A DNA stretch of 64,000 bases, from positions 7,536,818 to 7,600,817 of the forward strand of contig CM028335.1 of NCBI GenBank assembly GCA_016647705.1, in the 5' to 3' direction. Shown here in pieces: positions 23,232 through 36,009 of the stretch. Every line of letters begins with the position of its first letter. Within the stretch, counting starts at the first letter, position 1. The translations under genes and the position numbers were made by a program. The stretch is from Eucommia ulmoides (Eukaryota; Streptophyta; Magnoliopsida; Garryales; Eucommiaceae). Below the pieces are notes generated by a model. That model saw only the letters and a list, made by a program, of their open reading frames with translations, was not told the origin of the DNA and did not search any database.

Positions 23232-26200
23232 TTTTTTGGTATCAAAGCTTAGATTATAAGTTCTGTAGATGTGCCAGATTGTCTAGTCAATAGTGGACCA
23301 TAAGATAAGGTGTCGATAGGTAGGTTTGGCACGTGGGTGGTAGTTATTTTATTGGATTAAATAGTATATTTTCGTCATGCACTGTCATTTGTCTGTTGGC
23401 CCTGTTGCTTATTAAATTTCGTTTCAGATCTTGAGTATGGAGCGTGAAAATGAAAGTACTGGGAGTACTAGACCCCAAGGGAAGAGGGATAGGACATAGG
23501 AAAGCTTGAATGTCGTTGAATAAATTTTACAAGCAACTGCACAACTGACAAAGTAACAGGCAAAGATGACGGAATGCCAGAAAGATCAAACTGAAACAGC
23601 TACGTCCGAGATAGTACTCTTGAAAAGATTCAAGGAATTGGACCCCCAACTTTTACGGGGACTGCCGGTCCAACTGATGCCGAGAATTGGTTGAGGAACG
23701 TGAGGGCACGTATTTGAGGCAATGGGAATTACCGATGACAACCGAGTTTCTCTTGTCACTTTCCAGTTGAAAGGAGAGGCTGAACATTGGTGGGAGAAAA
23801 TGAAGAGGTTAATTTCAGTTCCAGGGGATGAGATTTCTTGGAATCCATTTATTGCAGTGTTTAATGAAAAATATTTTCCTGAATCCTATTGGTTCCAGAT
23901 GGATGAGGAATTTATATCACTGAAACATGGAAAGATGATCGTTCTGCAGTATGAGATCAAATTCAATGCCCTGTCCCGATTTTCTCTTGAGTTGGTGAAA
24001 ACAGAAGAGGCAAGATGTAGACGATTTTAGAAAAAACTCGACCTAGAAATACGTTCCAAGCTAACGGACAGGCAGATTAAAGGCTATGTGGAATTGGTAA
24101 ACATGGCGAAATTAATAGAGCAGGATATATGAGAAGCAGCTGAGAACCACGAGCAGTATAAAAAGAATAGATTCGAGTCACCTAACAGATATTCAGGTAA
24201 CACTTCTCGAGGAGCTGTAGTTCGATCACCATTTGCTTGGGCCCCAACAACCGACCAATCTGCTAGGAACCGGGGTCCACGACAATTATACTTCGGGCGA
24301 CAGCAGAATGTATCCAGACCGAGTGTTGTCTAGCAAGGACAGAGTAGGAGTCAGCTGGTTAGTCGAGCCAGGATACCTGTATGTTATCAATGTGAATCAC
24401 CAGATCATTTTGCTAAGGACTATCCCATGGGGGGTCCAATATGTTTTCATTGTCATGAGTCGGGTCACATATCTCCAAATTGTCTGAAATCCGCTGTTAC
24501 ATCTGCATCCTCTACGAGTAGTGTGGGTAGTGCTGGCCCTAGCAGTGTTCAGGGACGTGATAGAGGATTAGCTGGTAGACCTCCGACTCGAGGTTGTGTA
24601 TTTGCTACTACCAGGCAAGATGCCCAGGCTACCTCGAATGTGGTTACAGGTATCATGTCTTTATATGATAGAGATGCACTTATACTTATTGATCCTGGTT
24701 CTACATATTCATTTGTTTCGGCGACTTTTATGATGCATGAAGTCAAATTTTCTATTTCTTTGTCATATAGTATCATTATCTCTACTCCTATAGGCGAGTC
24801 TGTGTTGATAGATAGTACGTATAAAGACAATATGCTTCGTATTGGTAATAGAGAATTGTTGGTGGATCTATTACCCCTTGAGTATTCACGATTTTAATGT
24901 GATACTGGGTATGGATTTACTATCTGACTATCTTGCTACAGTGGATTGTTTTAAAAAAGAAGTTACTTTTTGGGTCTCAAGCAAGCCAGAGTTTGTATTT
25001 TCGGGGGACAAAATCATTACCCCAGTCAGTTTGATTTCAATCCTAGAGGCCAAGAAATTATTAAAAAAAGGATGCCAGGGATACCTCGCGCATGTGATTG
25101 ACACCAATAAGAATGAAGTACATGTGACAGATATCCCAGTGGTCAGGGATTTTTTCGATATATTTCTAGAAGAATTGTTAGAGTTGCCAGTGGATAGGAA
25201 AATTAAATTCACTATCGAGTTACTTTCAGGAACTTCTTCCAAATCAATTCCACCCTATCGTATGGAGCCTATTAAGCTAAAGGAACTGAAAATTTAGTTA
25301 CAAGATCTGTTGGACCGCGGGTTTATCAGACCTAGTGTTTCTCCGTGGAGCCCCATTGTTATTTGTAAAGAAGAATGATGGTACGCTGAGGATGTGTATT
25401 GATTACAGACAGTTGAATAAGGTGACGGTTCGTAACAAATACCCATTGCCTAGAATTGATGATCTGTTCGACCAATTGCAGAAGGCCAGGGTATTTTCTA
25501 AAATAGATCTTCGATCAACATATCATCAGCTAAAAGTTAGAGACAGTGATGTGTCGAAGACGGTGTTCCGTACGATGTATGGGCATAATGAATTTCTAGT
25601 TATGCCATTCGGGTTGACGAATGTCCTTACTACTTTTATGGATTTAATGAATCGGATCTTCCAACCCTATCTAGATCAATTTATTATCGTGTTTATTAAT
25701 GATATATTGATCCATTCCCAAAATAAAGAAGAACATACAGAGCATCTCAAGATTGTGTTACAGATTTTGAGTGAGAAGTAGTTGTATGCAAAATTCAGTA
25801 AATGTGAGTTTTGGTTGGATAGAGTGGTATTTTTAGGGCATGTTATCTCGGGAGATGGTATCCAAGGTTATCCAAAGAAAGTCGAAGTCGTTGTCTAATG
25901 GGAAAGGCCAAAAAATGTGACCGAGGTTCGAAACTTCTTGGGATTGGTGGGTTATTATCATCGGTTTGTACAGAGATTTTCTATTATAGTTGCCCCGTTG
26001 ACTTGATTAACCCGCAAGGAAAATTCGAGTGGACCGACAAATGTGAACAGAGTTTCTAGGAGCTGAAAAATAGACTGATATCTGCACCAATACTTTCTCT
26101 CCAGACAGAAGGCGGTGGCTATGTGATCTATAGTGATGCTTCACACTAGGGTCTAGGGTATGTACTGATGTATCATGGTCACGTGATTGCATATGCCTCT

Positions 26201-28072
26201 CGACAATTAAAGAATCATGAGCGTAACTACCCGACGCATGATTTTGGAATTGGCAGCGATTGTATTTGCCCTAAAACCCTAGAGACATTATTTATATGGC
26301 GAAACATGCGAGATATACACTGACAACCATAGTTTGAAATATTTATTTACTCATAAGAAACTAAATCTGAGGCAAAGATGTTGGATAGAGTTAATCAAAG
26401 ATTATAACTGTAATATTCACTATCATCCTAGAAAGACTAATGTTGTAGCGGATGCGCTAAGTCGAAAATCGATAAGTTCAATTGCACATCTTCAAGTTGT
26501 TTAAACTAACCTATATGCTGAACTGAGATCTCTGCGAGTCCAGTTGGCGGTTGGTCAGACGGTAGCGTTGCTTGTGACTTTGACTTTGAGATCGACATTA
26601 ATCGACTGTATCATTGAAGCGTAGAAAACGGATGACCAATTGGGAAACATTAGAGACGAAGTAAAGAGTGGTCCCAAAGCCAACTATCGCGTCAGGGATA
26701 ATGATGACGCCTTGATGCTTGAGAATAGACTATGTGTGCCTAATAACGCCGATCTAAAGAAAGACATCTTAGAGAAAACGCATAGCTCAGCATACGCAAT
26801 GCACCAAAACAGTACCAAAATGTATCGGGATCTACGAGAACACTATTGGTGGAATGGAATGAAATAGAAAATTGTTGAGTTTGTTGCCAGGTGTCTCATT
26901 TGTCAGCAAGTCAAGATTGAGCACCAACGTCCAAGTAGATTATTACAGCCTCTACCTATCCCAGAGTGGAAATGGAAACATATCACGATGAGTTTTATTT
27001 CGAGATTACCTCGCACTCAAAAGAAACATAATTCCATTTGGGTGATTGTTGATAGACTCACCAAGTCTGCTCATTTTTTAGCTGTAAAGACGACGTACTC
27101 CTTGGACAAGTATGCAAAACTATATATTGACGAGATTGTCCAACTGCATGGCGTGCCGATTTCTATAGTGTCAGATAAAGATCCAAGATTTACGTCAAAA
27201 TTCTGGCCGAGTCTTCAAGCTGCTTTGGGTACCAAGTTGAATTTAGCACAACTTTTCATCCTCAGACTGACGGCCAGTTAGAGCGTACGATTTAGAGGTT
27301 GGAGAATATGTTGAGGGGTTGTGTTTTAGAATTTCCTGGTAACTAAGACGATCATTTGACGTTGATGGAATTTGCCTATAATAACAACTACCATTTGACA
27401 ATCGAGATGACACCATATGAAGCATTGTATAGCAGGAGATGCAGAACTCCAGTCTGTTGGACTGAAGTGGGAGAACGAAAATTATTGATGCCGGATATAG
27501 CCCAGATGATGGCAGATAAGGTGAAAGTGATTCAGGAAAGATTGAAGTCTGCTCAGAGTCGGCAGAAGAGTTATGCTGATAAGCGTAGGCGGGAGTTGGA
27601 ATTTGAAGTGGGTAATCATGTGTTTTTACGTATATCCTCGTAGAAGGACATAATGAGATTTAGAAAAAAGGGGAAGCTAAGTCCGAGGTATATCGGGCCA
27701 TACGAGATTCTAGAATCGGTTGGCATGACGGCTTATTGACTAGCACTACCACTAGAAATTGTCTAGATTACATGATGTTTTCTACGTATCGATGCTCAGA
27801 AAATATGTGCCAGATCCTTCGCATGTGTTGATTTCTCAACCAATCGAATTGAAAGAGAACTTGACATACGATGAGGAGTCAGTCCATATTTTAAACCGTA
27901 AAATCAAGTGTTGCGGACGAAAACGATTCTGCTGGTAAAAGTGCTATGACGCAGTCATTTGGTGGAAGAAGTGACGTGGGAGCGAGAAGATGGGATGATG
28001 AATAAATATCCGCATTTATTCGTTCAAGGTAACTAAAATTTCAGGACGAAATTTCTTTTAGGGGGGAAGGAT

Positions 28073-29095
28073 TGTAGAGCCCAGTTCTTGCACATACATA
28101 ATTTTTAGTTGTATTTTAGAACATTTAGAAAATAATGGGGTGCATTGTATCATTTAATATGTATTTTAAAAATTTTAGGGGTCAATTATTATTTTTAAAA
28201 TATTAATTTTAAATTTTGGGCCTAAATGATATCTTAAAGATATTTTAGGGAGGTTAATGTAATTTGGGACAAATATATATATAATTAAAAAAATAATAAA
28301 TAAATAAAATTTATTCTTATCCACGCGTGGATAAGAAGAAGATGAAAAAAAAAATAAGATCTTATCCAAATCTAGAAAAAAAACAATAGGAAGAAGTGTC
28401 GGTGGATTATGGTTTTAGTGTGTGTGTATATATGTGTGTGTGTTAAAATAAACCATATCACACATTCGATTTATGAAACTAGCTATGCGGACAAATATAC
28501 ATGTATATTTATATGTCAAAAATATATATACATGGGTTCGAGAAATATAATAAGTATACATATATCAAATTTGTGAAGAATACAGTTTAAAATAAAAATT
28601 ATAAATTTCATCAAAACGACAATTTTTAGTATTTCGTCTACTAATAAAAAATTTAACAGTCAATTAATATTTTTCTACAAATTAAATTATTCATACGAAA
28701 TTTTTGTACCCGTTACCATAATAATTTTCGTACAGTTAATATTAACATAGAAAATTGGGCGTGTAGTAATTTCGTAGAATCAAAAAATTGGGTAATGGAA
28801 AATGGTGCATTTTAGGACCACGTATTACATATTAGGTTTATTTTAAATAAATTATTAATTTAGGCCCTATCGCTATTAGATTCACAAGAGTCGTTGGCCG
28901 TGTAGTATTTCGGTGACAATGTTTTTGGTAGCGCAAAAATCAAGGTGAGTGTACTGTCTTCTATGTAAATTGACAAAGTATATTTTTGTATAAATTATGC
29001 GAAAAAAATGTTTATTAAAATAGATGGTATTATAACATTATGCGGATCAAGTAAATTTTTAAATGTGAAAAGTGGTTTTTGTTATTCGACTTTCG
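28073..29095 (+). repeat. 3' LTR of the Ty3 chromovirus fossil, partial
   Basis: Starts TGTAGAGCCCAGTTC after a purine-rich tract (TTTTAGGGGGGAAGGAT). It parallels the 5' LTR up to the text around GTAAATTTTTAAATGTGAAA and then leaves it near 29,095. Confidence 0.75.
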
Positions 29096-29280
29096 AGCAG
29101 GTCCTGGGCTCTAAGCGTTTACAGGCTTTTCGAAAGTTTTGTTCTCCCTCCCTGGGAGTTCAAGCTCATTGACGATGGTAGACTTGGGCCCATGCGGCCT
29201 GTGTACATCCCAATTCCATGAACAAGTTCCTTGAGCTTTTTTGCTAAGTGACCTATGATTAAATCTACCACCATCAGGTA
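29096..29280 (-). pseudogene. Unidentified coding-like fragment
   Basis: On the minus strand one frame stays open for about 60 codons, containing DLIIGHLAKKLKELVHGIGM and MGPSLPSSMSLNSQGGRTKL. The base composition is clearly higher in GC than the AT-rich DNA on either side. I do not recognise the family. It begins exactly where the chromovirus LTR stops, so it may be a gene fragment broken by, or picked up with, a rearrangement. Confidence 0.35.
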
Positions 29281-29580
29281 TGTATAACTAAAATTATATT
29301 ATTAAATTCATAAATAAAAATTATGTTATGGATATATTTTTACAATTTTTATTATTAAAATTTAATAAATTTAAAAATTCTACTTATAAATATTTGTCTA
29401 TTCAAACAAAAAAATTATGAAATTATATAATTAAATTCTTTGTTAAAAAAATTATCCATATAAAAAAATTATAAATAAAAATTTATAAATTTAATTTTTG
29501 TAAATTTAATTTATAAATTTATAAATTTTATTATTTACAAATTTAATGGATTTAGAGATTTTTGTCTAGATTCAATGGAT
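29281..29580. repeat. AT-rich dispersed repeat, related to 44.8-45.1 kb
   Basis: Shares a long imperfect match with 44.85-45.12 kb, including TATTATTAAAATTTAATAAAT and AATA(T/C)TTGTCTATTCAAAC. No coding potential. Probably a MITE-type or similar non-autonomous repeat. Confidence 0.55.
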
Positions 29581-29711
29581 GTGGATTGTGGATATTGTCA
29601 ACCTAATATTCAAAAGAAACAAAAGTGAAAATGAATACTAGTGTTCCAGTGGACGTTTTAATGAGACGTGGAATCAGGCGCTTGGGCCGATTACGTTTCC
29701 CTTGAATTAAT

Positions 29712-29798
29712 CGTCACAGCTGACGTGTTCCCACCGCACCACCCCAAAGCCGGTCGACAATGCAATCATCCTCCCCGTTAACTTCATCTATGATGACG
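29712..29798 (+). promoter_or_regulatory. as-1-like TGACG sites upstream of the first GSTL gene
   Basis: An inverted pair CGTCA (29712-29716) and TGACG (29721-29725) lies about 230 bases before the TATA box, with another TGACG at 29794-29798. TGACG elements bound by TGA bZIP factors are known to drive many plant GST genes after auxin, salicylate or xenobiotic treatment. The spacing is not that of the classic as-1 pair, so this is only suggestive. Confidence 0.35.
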
Positions 29799-29947
29799 CT
29801 AAATCACCAATTTCAACCCGAAGGATCCCAATCGAACGGTCAAAGATTGCGTCCCCACGTTTACTACCATACAACCACTGATTTCCAGAAATTTCTCCAT
29901 CGAGGCTCTCTTTCCGTCACGGCTTACTCCACTCGATCGTACTTGCC

Positions 29948-29956
29948 TATATAAAA
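29948..29956 (+). promoter_or_regulatory. TATA box of the first GSTL gene
   Basis: TATATAAAA lies 87-95 bases upstream of the start codon at 30043, which would place transcription initiation near 29,980. In the second GSTL copy the same context reads GCCTATAGAAGGAG, so the TATA is lost there. Confidence 0.7.
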
Positions 29957-30042
29957 GGAGATCCGATCAACGATTTCTTCATCAAATTTCAAAATCACCG
30001 GCGTTGGTCGAAACCTCAAGCTTGAATTCACGGAAAACACCA

Positions 30043-33000
30043 ATGGCAGCTCCGTAAGTTCTTTATTGATTTCCCTATTTCTCCTTTTTTCCTCTTCTAA
30101 ATTCGGTAATGGTGTTTACAACGTGATTTGCTTCTTCAAAACTTTAATTACAGAAGCGCAGAGATTCTTCCTCCATCTCTGGATTCTACTTCTGAACCGC
30201 CTCCTCTTTTCGATGGCACCACCAAGTATACTCTCTCTCTCTCTGTAATTGATGCTCTTTCCATTGTTTTTGGTGGTTTATGATCTTCGATTTGTTGACT
30301 GGAACTAAAATTTGTTGATGAAGGTTGTATATCAATTATCAATGCCCATTTGCACAGCGAGCGTGGATTACCAGGAACTACAAGGTTCGTCTGCTATTCA
30401 TCTCATATTTCTTATATTTCATTTTACTAGGGTTGTCAATTAGTGTCATCGAGTTATGTTTCATGTCGGATCATTTGTTGACACGATTGTGATGACACGT
30501 GGCACCATAACATATCTTTTAAACAAATTACCCGAACAAGACACGATGATTATCGTATCACAACATAACACGATATAATAAGATTGAAAATAATCTGATG
30601 ATAAATTTGTTATCCTATTAGTTAAATTTAATTATTAAATTATAATAATTCAAATTATTTATCAAATGCCTTATAAATTAATTAATTAGTTTTTTAAACA
30701 TGAGATACCCCTTGTCATTTCGACGAATATCAGGGATATCTCATGTCATTTTAATAATATCTGAAACTGAGATACTCCTTATCTTTTCAGTCTCGTTACC
30801 TAAGAAATTCCCTACCACATTTTATTGAAAAAAATACCATTGTAATTATAATATTTTCTATTTTTCATTTCATATGTTTTTGCCGCTTATTATGTTATCT
30901 GTCAATGGGTAACCCAAAACACAATTTAAATTTATTGTGTCAACTATAGGGTTAGCAGGTAAACCTGGAATACGTGTTTACTTTCGTGTTTGACACGATA
31001 ATGATCCTAAACTCATACATAATAATATTGTGCTAGTTCCATGTTATATTTTTTTTTGGCATTACCCGTCTCACCAGCCCTAGCTTGGAACATGAATCCA
31101 CCTTCTAATTCCATAGGTGATTTCAGGCAAAGCTAACAACCCGTTCCCTTTGGGCCCTAACTCAGCAGGCGCATCATTTTTTTTTTTGTCTAAACAAAAA
31201 ATATATTAACAAAAAAACAACTCAATCTTAGTTCAAAGTTTAAATTGCTAGAAATTAGTATCCTAGTTCATATTTTACTTTAGGCACCTAAATCCCTAGG
31301 GTCTTGCCTTCTTCTCAGGTGGGAGGGTGTAAGGACTAAGGAGTTTCACTTTTAATATAGTTGATGTTATTGAAGAGAAATGTATTCATAACTGATCTCA
31401 AGAATTTGTTTAGCGAATCTCGTTCTCCCACCCTTTAAGAGATCATTGCTAGCATGCGTTTTTTCTCGTATTGGCCCTCTTGGTAGTAGTTTTTGATATT
31501 GACTTATTTCGTTTTGATTTTTGGGAATGCAGGGATTGCAAGGTAAGATCAAATTGATTCCTATTGATCTTCAAAACAGACCCGCTTGGTACAAGGAGAA
31601 AGTTTATCCGGAAAACAAGGTAATTTTCCTGATTTATCCTGATGTGTCGGGGATGATAATACCATAGCCACCATTTGGTAATACTTTTTTAAGTTTTTTT
31701 TAACAAACTACTTAAAAAAAGGTAACCAAATGGTGTCTTAGTTTAAATGTTTGGAGAAATCAATTCCTCAAATAATTGGAAAAAAAACATTTGAGTTTTT
31801 GTTTTTAGGTGCCATCACTGGAACACAACAACAAAGTTACTGGCGAGAGTTTAGATTTGATCAAATATGTGGACACCCACTTTGAAGGGCCTAAACTACT
31901 TCCTGATGTAAGACGTTGGCATTGAATTATCTTCTCAAATGCAATCCCTTCAATACTTCTCCTTCCATATTTTCGACTAAAAGGGTTATGTTGATTATCT
32001 CAGGATCCTAACAAGAAACAGTTCGCCGAGGAGTTACTATCTTATTCTGACACCTTCAACAAAATAGTTTATTCTTCATTTAAAGGAGACCCGGCGAAAG
32101 AAACCAGTAAGACTAATCCCAATTTAGTTCCAATTTTTTGAAAATTCATGCATTATTTGGCACTGATTTAATCCATAAAATTGAATATGATATCTTTTTC
32201 AGGTGGTGCTTTTGATCATCTTGAGACGGCTCTTCAGAAGTTTAACGATGGCCCATTCTTTCTTGGTCAATTGAGTCTTGTAAGTTGCTTTAAATCTGTA
32301 TGGGTAATTTTAGAAATTAATTAAACAAAATCCATTTTAGGTACAAGAAAATTTGTTTATATAATATTTGATACTATGAGCATAGGTAGTGTTTGGTTGT
32401 AAGAAATTGTAGCCTCCAATTTTGATTTTGAAGCTCCAATTTCATGAAACCAAATGCTACGTTTGGGGTTCCCTAGTAAATTTGTGTGTTGCCTGAAATT
32501 GGGGAAGTTTTGTTTGATTTTTTTTTTAAAAGTAAAGTTGTGATTTTGTAGGTGGACTTTGCATACATACCCTTTGTCGAAAGGTTTCAAATCTTCTTTG
32601 GAGATGTTTTTAAGTACGATATCACAGCGGGTAGGCCTAATCTGGTTAAATGGATTGAGGTATGTGTGTCGTAGGAGAACTTGGATATTTTTCATTTGAT
32701 ATTACTGATTGTTCGAGAATTAAGGGCCTGTTTGGTTTAGAATTCGAAACATTTTTCGATTAGTTTAAAAATAGTTTTCAATGAAAAATGTGGAAACTTG
32801 CGTAGTTTGGTTAATAATTTTTTTTTAATGTTAGAAAAGGTGGGATAATTTGATTGATTAAGAATGTATAGTATGAGACAGAAGAGGGTGGAAAAAAATC
32901 ATAAAAAGTTGGGAGAGAGAGAAAAAATAAATAAACAATTAAACAAATATTTTTAAATATTAGAAAAATAATATTTCAAAATAGCTCAAATACAAATACG

Positions 33001-33622
33001 ACTGATTGAGAATTATGAAAATTGTATCCTAAATAGTTTTAGTTTTCCAGATTTTTTTCTTTTTTACCGAAAAAAAAGGAAGCTTATCCGTTACGCCGAA
33101 CGCACCCTAAGAAATCTAATAATGCTGTAATTTTGTCAAATGTCAATGATTCCAGCTCTCAATTCTCTGATTAACATCTGTAAAAAATTTAGGAAAAAAC
33201 TTGGGATACTGGTGTGGTATTTGTCAAATACCTTCTAGCGTGCGAATAAGTTAATCAAGAATTAAGTGATGGGATAATCAAGAATTAAGTGATGGGATCA
33301 TTGATGAAATTCCAGCCTTACCAAAATCATTAAAGTAGATGGAAGCAAAAATTCATCAAATTGGCCTCAACCAACTTCATTCTATGTTCATTTTTTACTG
33401 CATGAATCATTCGTTCTCCTTGTGCAGGCGTTGAACAAGATCGATGCTTACAAACAGACAAAATGCGATCCTAAACAGGTTGTCGAAATCTACAAGACCC
33501 GTTTTATGGTATGATTGTCCTCGTACATCAACAATTATTACCATCATATCTCTCCATGTTCTTCGTTAAACAGTGTCAGAAAAATGGGCGATTTATTTTA
33601 CATTGTTTGGTTGCAGGGTTAG
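30043..33622 (+). CDS. Glutathione S-transferase, lambda class (234 aa, 10 exons)
   Basis: Exons: 30043-30053, 30154-30225, 30324-30384, 31533-31619, 31809-31907, 32004-32106, 32203-32279, 32552-32659, 33428-33508, 33617-33622. All are GT-AG and join in frame to 234 residues. The protein has the lambda-GST signature: LFDGTTKLYI, then INYQCPFAQRAWITRNYKGL with the active-site Cys in CPFA (about residue 35), the glutathione-contact segments KVPSLEHN and GESLDLIKYVD, and an alpha-helical C-terminal domain with GPFFLGQLSLVDFAYIPFVERFQ. Lambda GSTs are cytosolic or plastid enzymes that use Cys rather than Ser for thiol transfer/deglutathionylation, with flavonols among reported ligands. No transit peptide is evident. 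The last exon supplies only one codon and the stop; reading through the donor would instead end at 33514. A polyadenylation-like AATAAA is at 33843. This is the intact member of a tandem pair. Confidence 0.93.
30428..31085. mobile_element. MITE-like insertion in intron 3 of the first GSTL gene
   Basis: The ends TAGGGTTGTCAATTAG and (reverse complement) CTAGGGCTGGTGAGACGGG form a short imperfect inverted repeat, and the interior repeats TGACACGA-type text. I found no matching target duplication, so the superfamily is unassigned. Confidence 0.45.
32726..33112. mobile_element. MITE-like insertion in intron 8 of the first GSTL gene
   Basis: Starts AAGGGCCTGTTTGGTTTAG and ends near CGCCGAACGCACCCTAA, an imperfect inverted-repeat pair of the GGCCTGTTTGG kind. 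No counterpart is seen at this position in the second GSTL copy. The target duplication is unclear. Confidence 0.45.
33245..33293. repeat. 25-bp tandem duplication in GSTL intron 8
   Basis: TAATCAAGAATTAAGTGATG followed by GGA is present twice in a row, between the MITE-like insertion and exon 9. Confidence 0.85.
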
Positions 33623-33849
33623 CAGTGATGCTGGTGATAGGTTCATGTGAAGTTGTTCATCTATTATATAAGTATTGTATTGTAACGTATGTATAAATAA
33701 GTGCTGCTGCTCCTATCTTCTTGATCAATATGCCTAGTTCAAGTAGAGAGGGGTGTATGTGATAGGAGGTGAACAGTTTTGGCGGTTTGGGGTTGTAATT
33801 TTTGTATGCCTTTATGTAAAATCCTACTATATAATCTAAGATAATAAAT

Positions 33850-34242
33850 GTGGTTGGTATTTGAAAATTTCTTTGTTTCAGTAGTCACTTCGATGGTTCA
33901 CTCAAACTCATGAGGTGTTAGTCTCATTATCAGAGTTCGACTATTTTGCATTATATTACAGGAATTAAATCTTAAAATCAATCTTCAATACACTGGTTCG
34001 TTGAGAGTGAGTGTGTTCTTAAGAACGTTTGGAAAGTGATTACTCAAGGTGACATAAGTTGGTCTGGATATAATTTATCCTAAAAGAGTTTTATATAATG
34101 GGCCCCAAGATCCATATTTACTCACTATGTCCATATATCAATTTAATTTTAAGGAAAACTACATGTGTTATTCTTTTTCTTTGTGAAGAATATCTCGTGG
34201 TGATTTGAAAAATTGTTACATAATAATTTTTGTAAAAAGTTA
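33850..34242. other. Intergenic DNA downstream of the first GSTL gene
   Basis: No gene is seen. The last 100 bases (from about 34,160) are one copy of a tandem duplication whose other copy lies near 35,235 (shared text GGTGATTTGAAAAATTGTT). Confidence 0.55.
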
Positions 34243-34250
34243 TTTCATAG

Positions 34251-35052
34251 CAACGTTTTTAAATTCGGACCAGTCATTGAACTGGAAAAGTCACTGGATC
34301 ACGGGTCACTGGTTCAACCGGTAGATGAACCGCGGTTGAACCATGATATCATAATTACATCATTAAAAATAAAATATTTTAAAAAAAATATAAATTATTA
34401 AAAATGAAAAATATATACATTGAAAAACCAATAATAATAATAATAATAATATTCCTAAAATCATCCCCACTTTTCTCTATCCTCCTACTCTCTCTACAAC
34501 AAACCCTATTATCCATTGCAAAGCCGTCGCCACAAGGACAAGCCCAAGTAGTGTGAGCTGAAACATGGACGACAAACGAAGATGGCGGCGTGAGTTGAAC
34601 CATGGACAACAAACGACCGTGGCGTGAGCTGGACAAATGACGACATACGACGGCGGCATGAGCTGGACCAAAGACGACGACGAAAATGGACAGTTATTGC
34701 AGATAGCGATTTGGTTTTGGTGGTTCAGATCGTGGCTTGATTTTTGTTAGAGGGAGGGCTTAGATCGTGATTTGGTTTGGGGTGAGAGGGGAGGCGCAGA
34801 TCAGGAGAAGGGGAAGAAAAAATAAGTTGTTTTAGTTTTTTTTGTTTTTATGCATTCAAAATTTTGAAAAATCGGCCAGTTTTCTCAGAACTGTTTCGGT
34901 TCACCGGGTTATTGGTTGAACCAGGCGGTTCATGCCGATTTACCGATTTTGCCCCTTAAAACGGTTTTCAAGGGATAACCGGACCAGAACTTGGACCAGT
35001 GTGTGGTTTAACCGGTTGAACCGGCCGGACCGATCCGCTTTTTAAAACACTG
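34251..35052. mobile_element. Non-autonomous hAT element, 802 bp
   Basis: Flanked by an 8-bp target duplication, TTTCATAG (34243-34250) and TTTCATTG (35053-35060), one mismatch. The ends are CAACGTTTTTAAATTCGG and, inverted, CAGTGTTTTAAAAAGCGG, which fit the hAT terminal consensus (YARNG). The subterminal regions are rich in CCGGTTCAACCGG-type palindromic text. It carries no transposase and has inserted into one unit of an older tandem duplication. Confidence 0.82.
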
Positions 35053-35060
35053 TTTCATTG

Positions 35061-36009
35061 TAAAAATTTGTGAAAGTTGTTGCATGCAATTTTTTTTTCT
35101 TCAGTTTTGTTCATCAAAATTAGTTTATGATTATTTGTTTTTGTTTCTCAAATATGTCAATTTTAATTTTTGCAAGGGTGATTTAATTTTTTTTGTTGTT
35201 GAAAGTAATTTTAGAGTTATTAATGCATTGTTGTGTTATTCTCTTTCTTTGTGACGAACATCTCATGGTGATTTGAAAAATTGTTGCACAACAATTTTTG
35301 TAAATAGTTACTTTATAGTAGAATTTTGAGAAAGTTGTTGCACAGTAAATTCTATAAAAGTTATTTCTTGGTGTTTTCTTAAAATTTACATAAATCAATA
35401 GGTTTAATTGGTATGGACTTTATCATTTAGGGCCCATTTTAACATGTTTGACAAAAATGAGTGTGAGCCCGAAAAATCCTTAAAAAAAATGGTTCAGTCT
35501 ATTCATATTTGCTATTTTAAATTAGTGAAGTAATTTTATTATTTTTAATTAATTAATTTATGAATTGTTACATTTTCATGTTTGGTTGTGAGTAAACTAG
35601 TTTATCATTTAAAATTTAGTACATATGGTATTTGGGTTATGGAATCCGATCTTTGTTTTGTTCACCGATTTTTGAAGTTTTTTCAGCTAATTCTCTCTCA
35701 CACAGTCGCGCATACACGCACGCACACAGAGTTCACTGCCTAGTTATGGAATCCAATTTTCATTTAATTCCCTAATTTTTGGTGTTTTTCAGTTGATTCT
35801 CTCTCTCTCTCTTTCTCTCTCTCTCTCACACACACACACACATAGAGTTCACTGTTCACAGTTGTGGAATCTAATATTCTAATAGTTTCTCTTTCTATTT
35901 ACTTCATGTTTGGGTCTGATTTCTCTCATGGTTTCTCTCTCTATCTACTTCTTGTTTGGGGCTGAAATATAGATTGATTTTGCTCGATGATGGTGAAAGT
36001 GGATGAGAT

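Larger units (their letters stand above)
21486..29095 (+). mobile_element. Fossil Ty3 chromovirus (Tekay/Del-like), broken
   Basis: The 5' LTR runs 21486-23231 (TG...CA, about 1.75 kb) and is followed by a primer-binding site TGGTATCAAAGC (23237) matching initiator tRNA-Met. The 3' LTR starts at 28073 and matches the 5' LTR for about 1.0 kb, to about 29,095, so its far end is missing. Parts in order: gag with zinc-knuckle text (about 23.43-24.5 kb), protease (about 24.6-24.95 kb), reverse transcriptase (about 25.2-25.9 kb), RNase H (about 26.0-26.5 kb), integrase (about 26.75-27.65 kb) and a chromodomain-like C-terminus (about 27.87-28.02 kb). The order and the integrase text indicate the Tekay/Del clade. 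The coding region is broken in many places (of the order of a dozen or more), and the LTRs have visibly diverged, so it is an old, inactive copy. Confidence 0.88.

Noticed and set aside
34379-34671. Minus-strand frames in the hAT element at 34.4-34.7 kb
   Set aside because: Non-autonomous element without transposase motifs; frames reflect composition.
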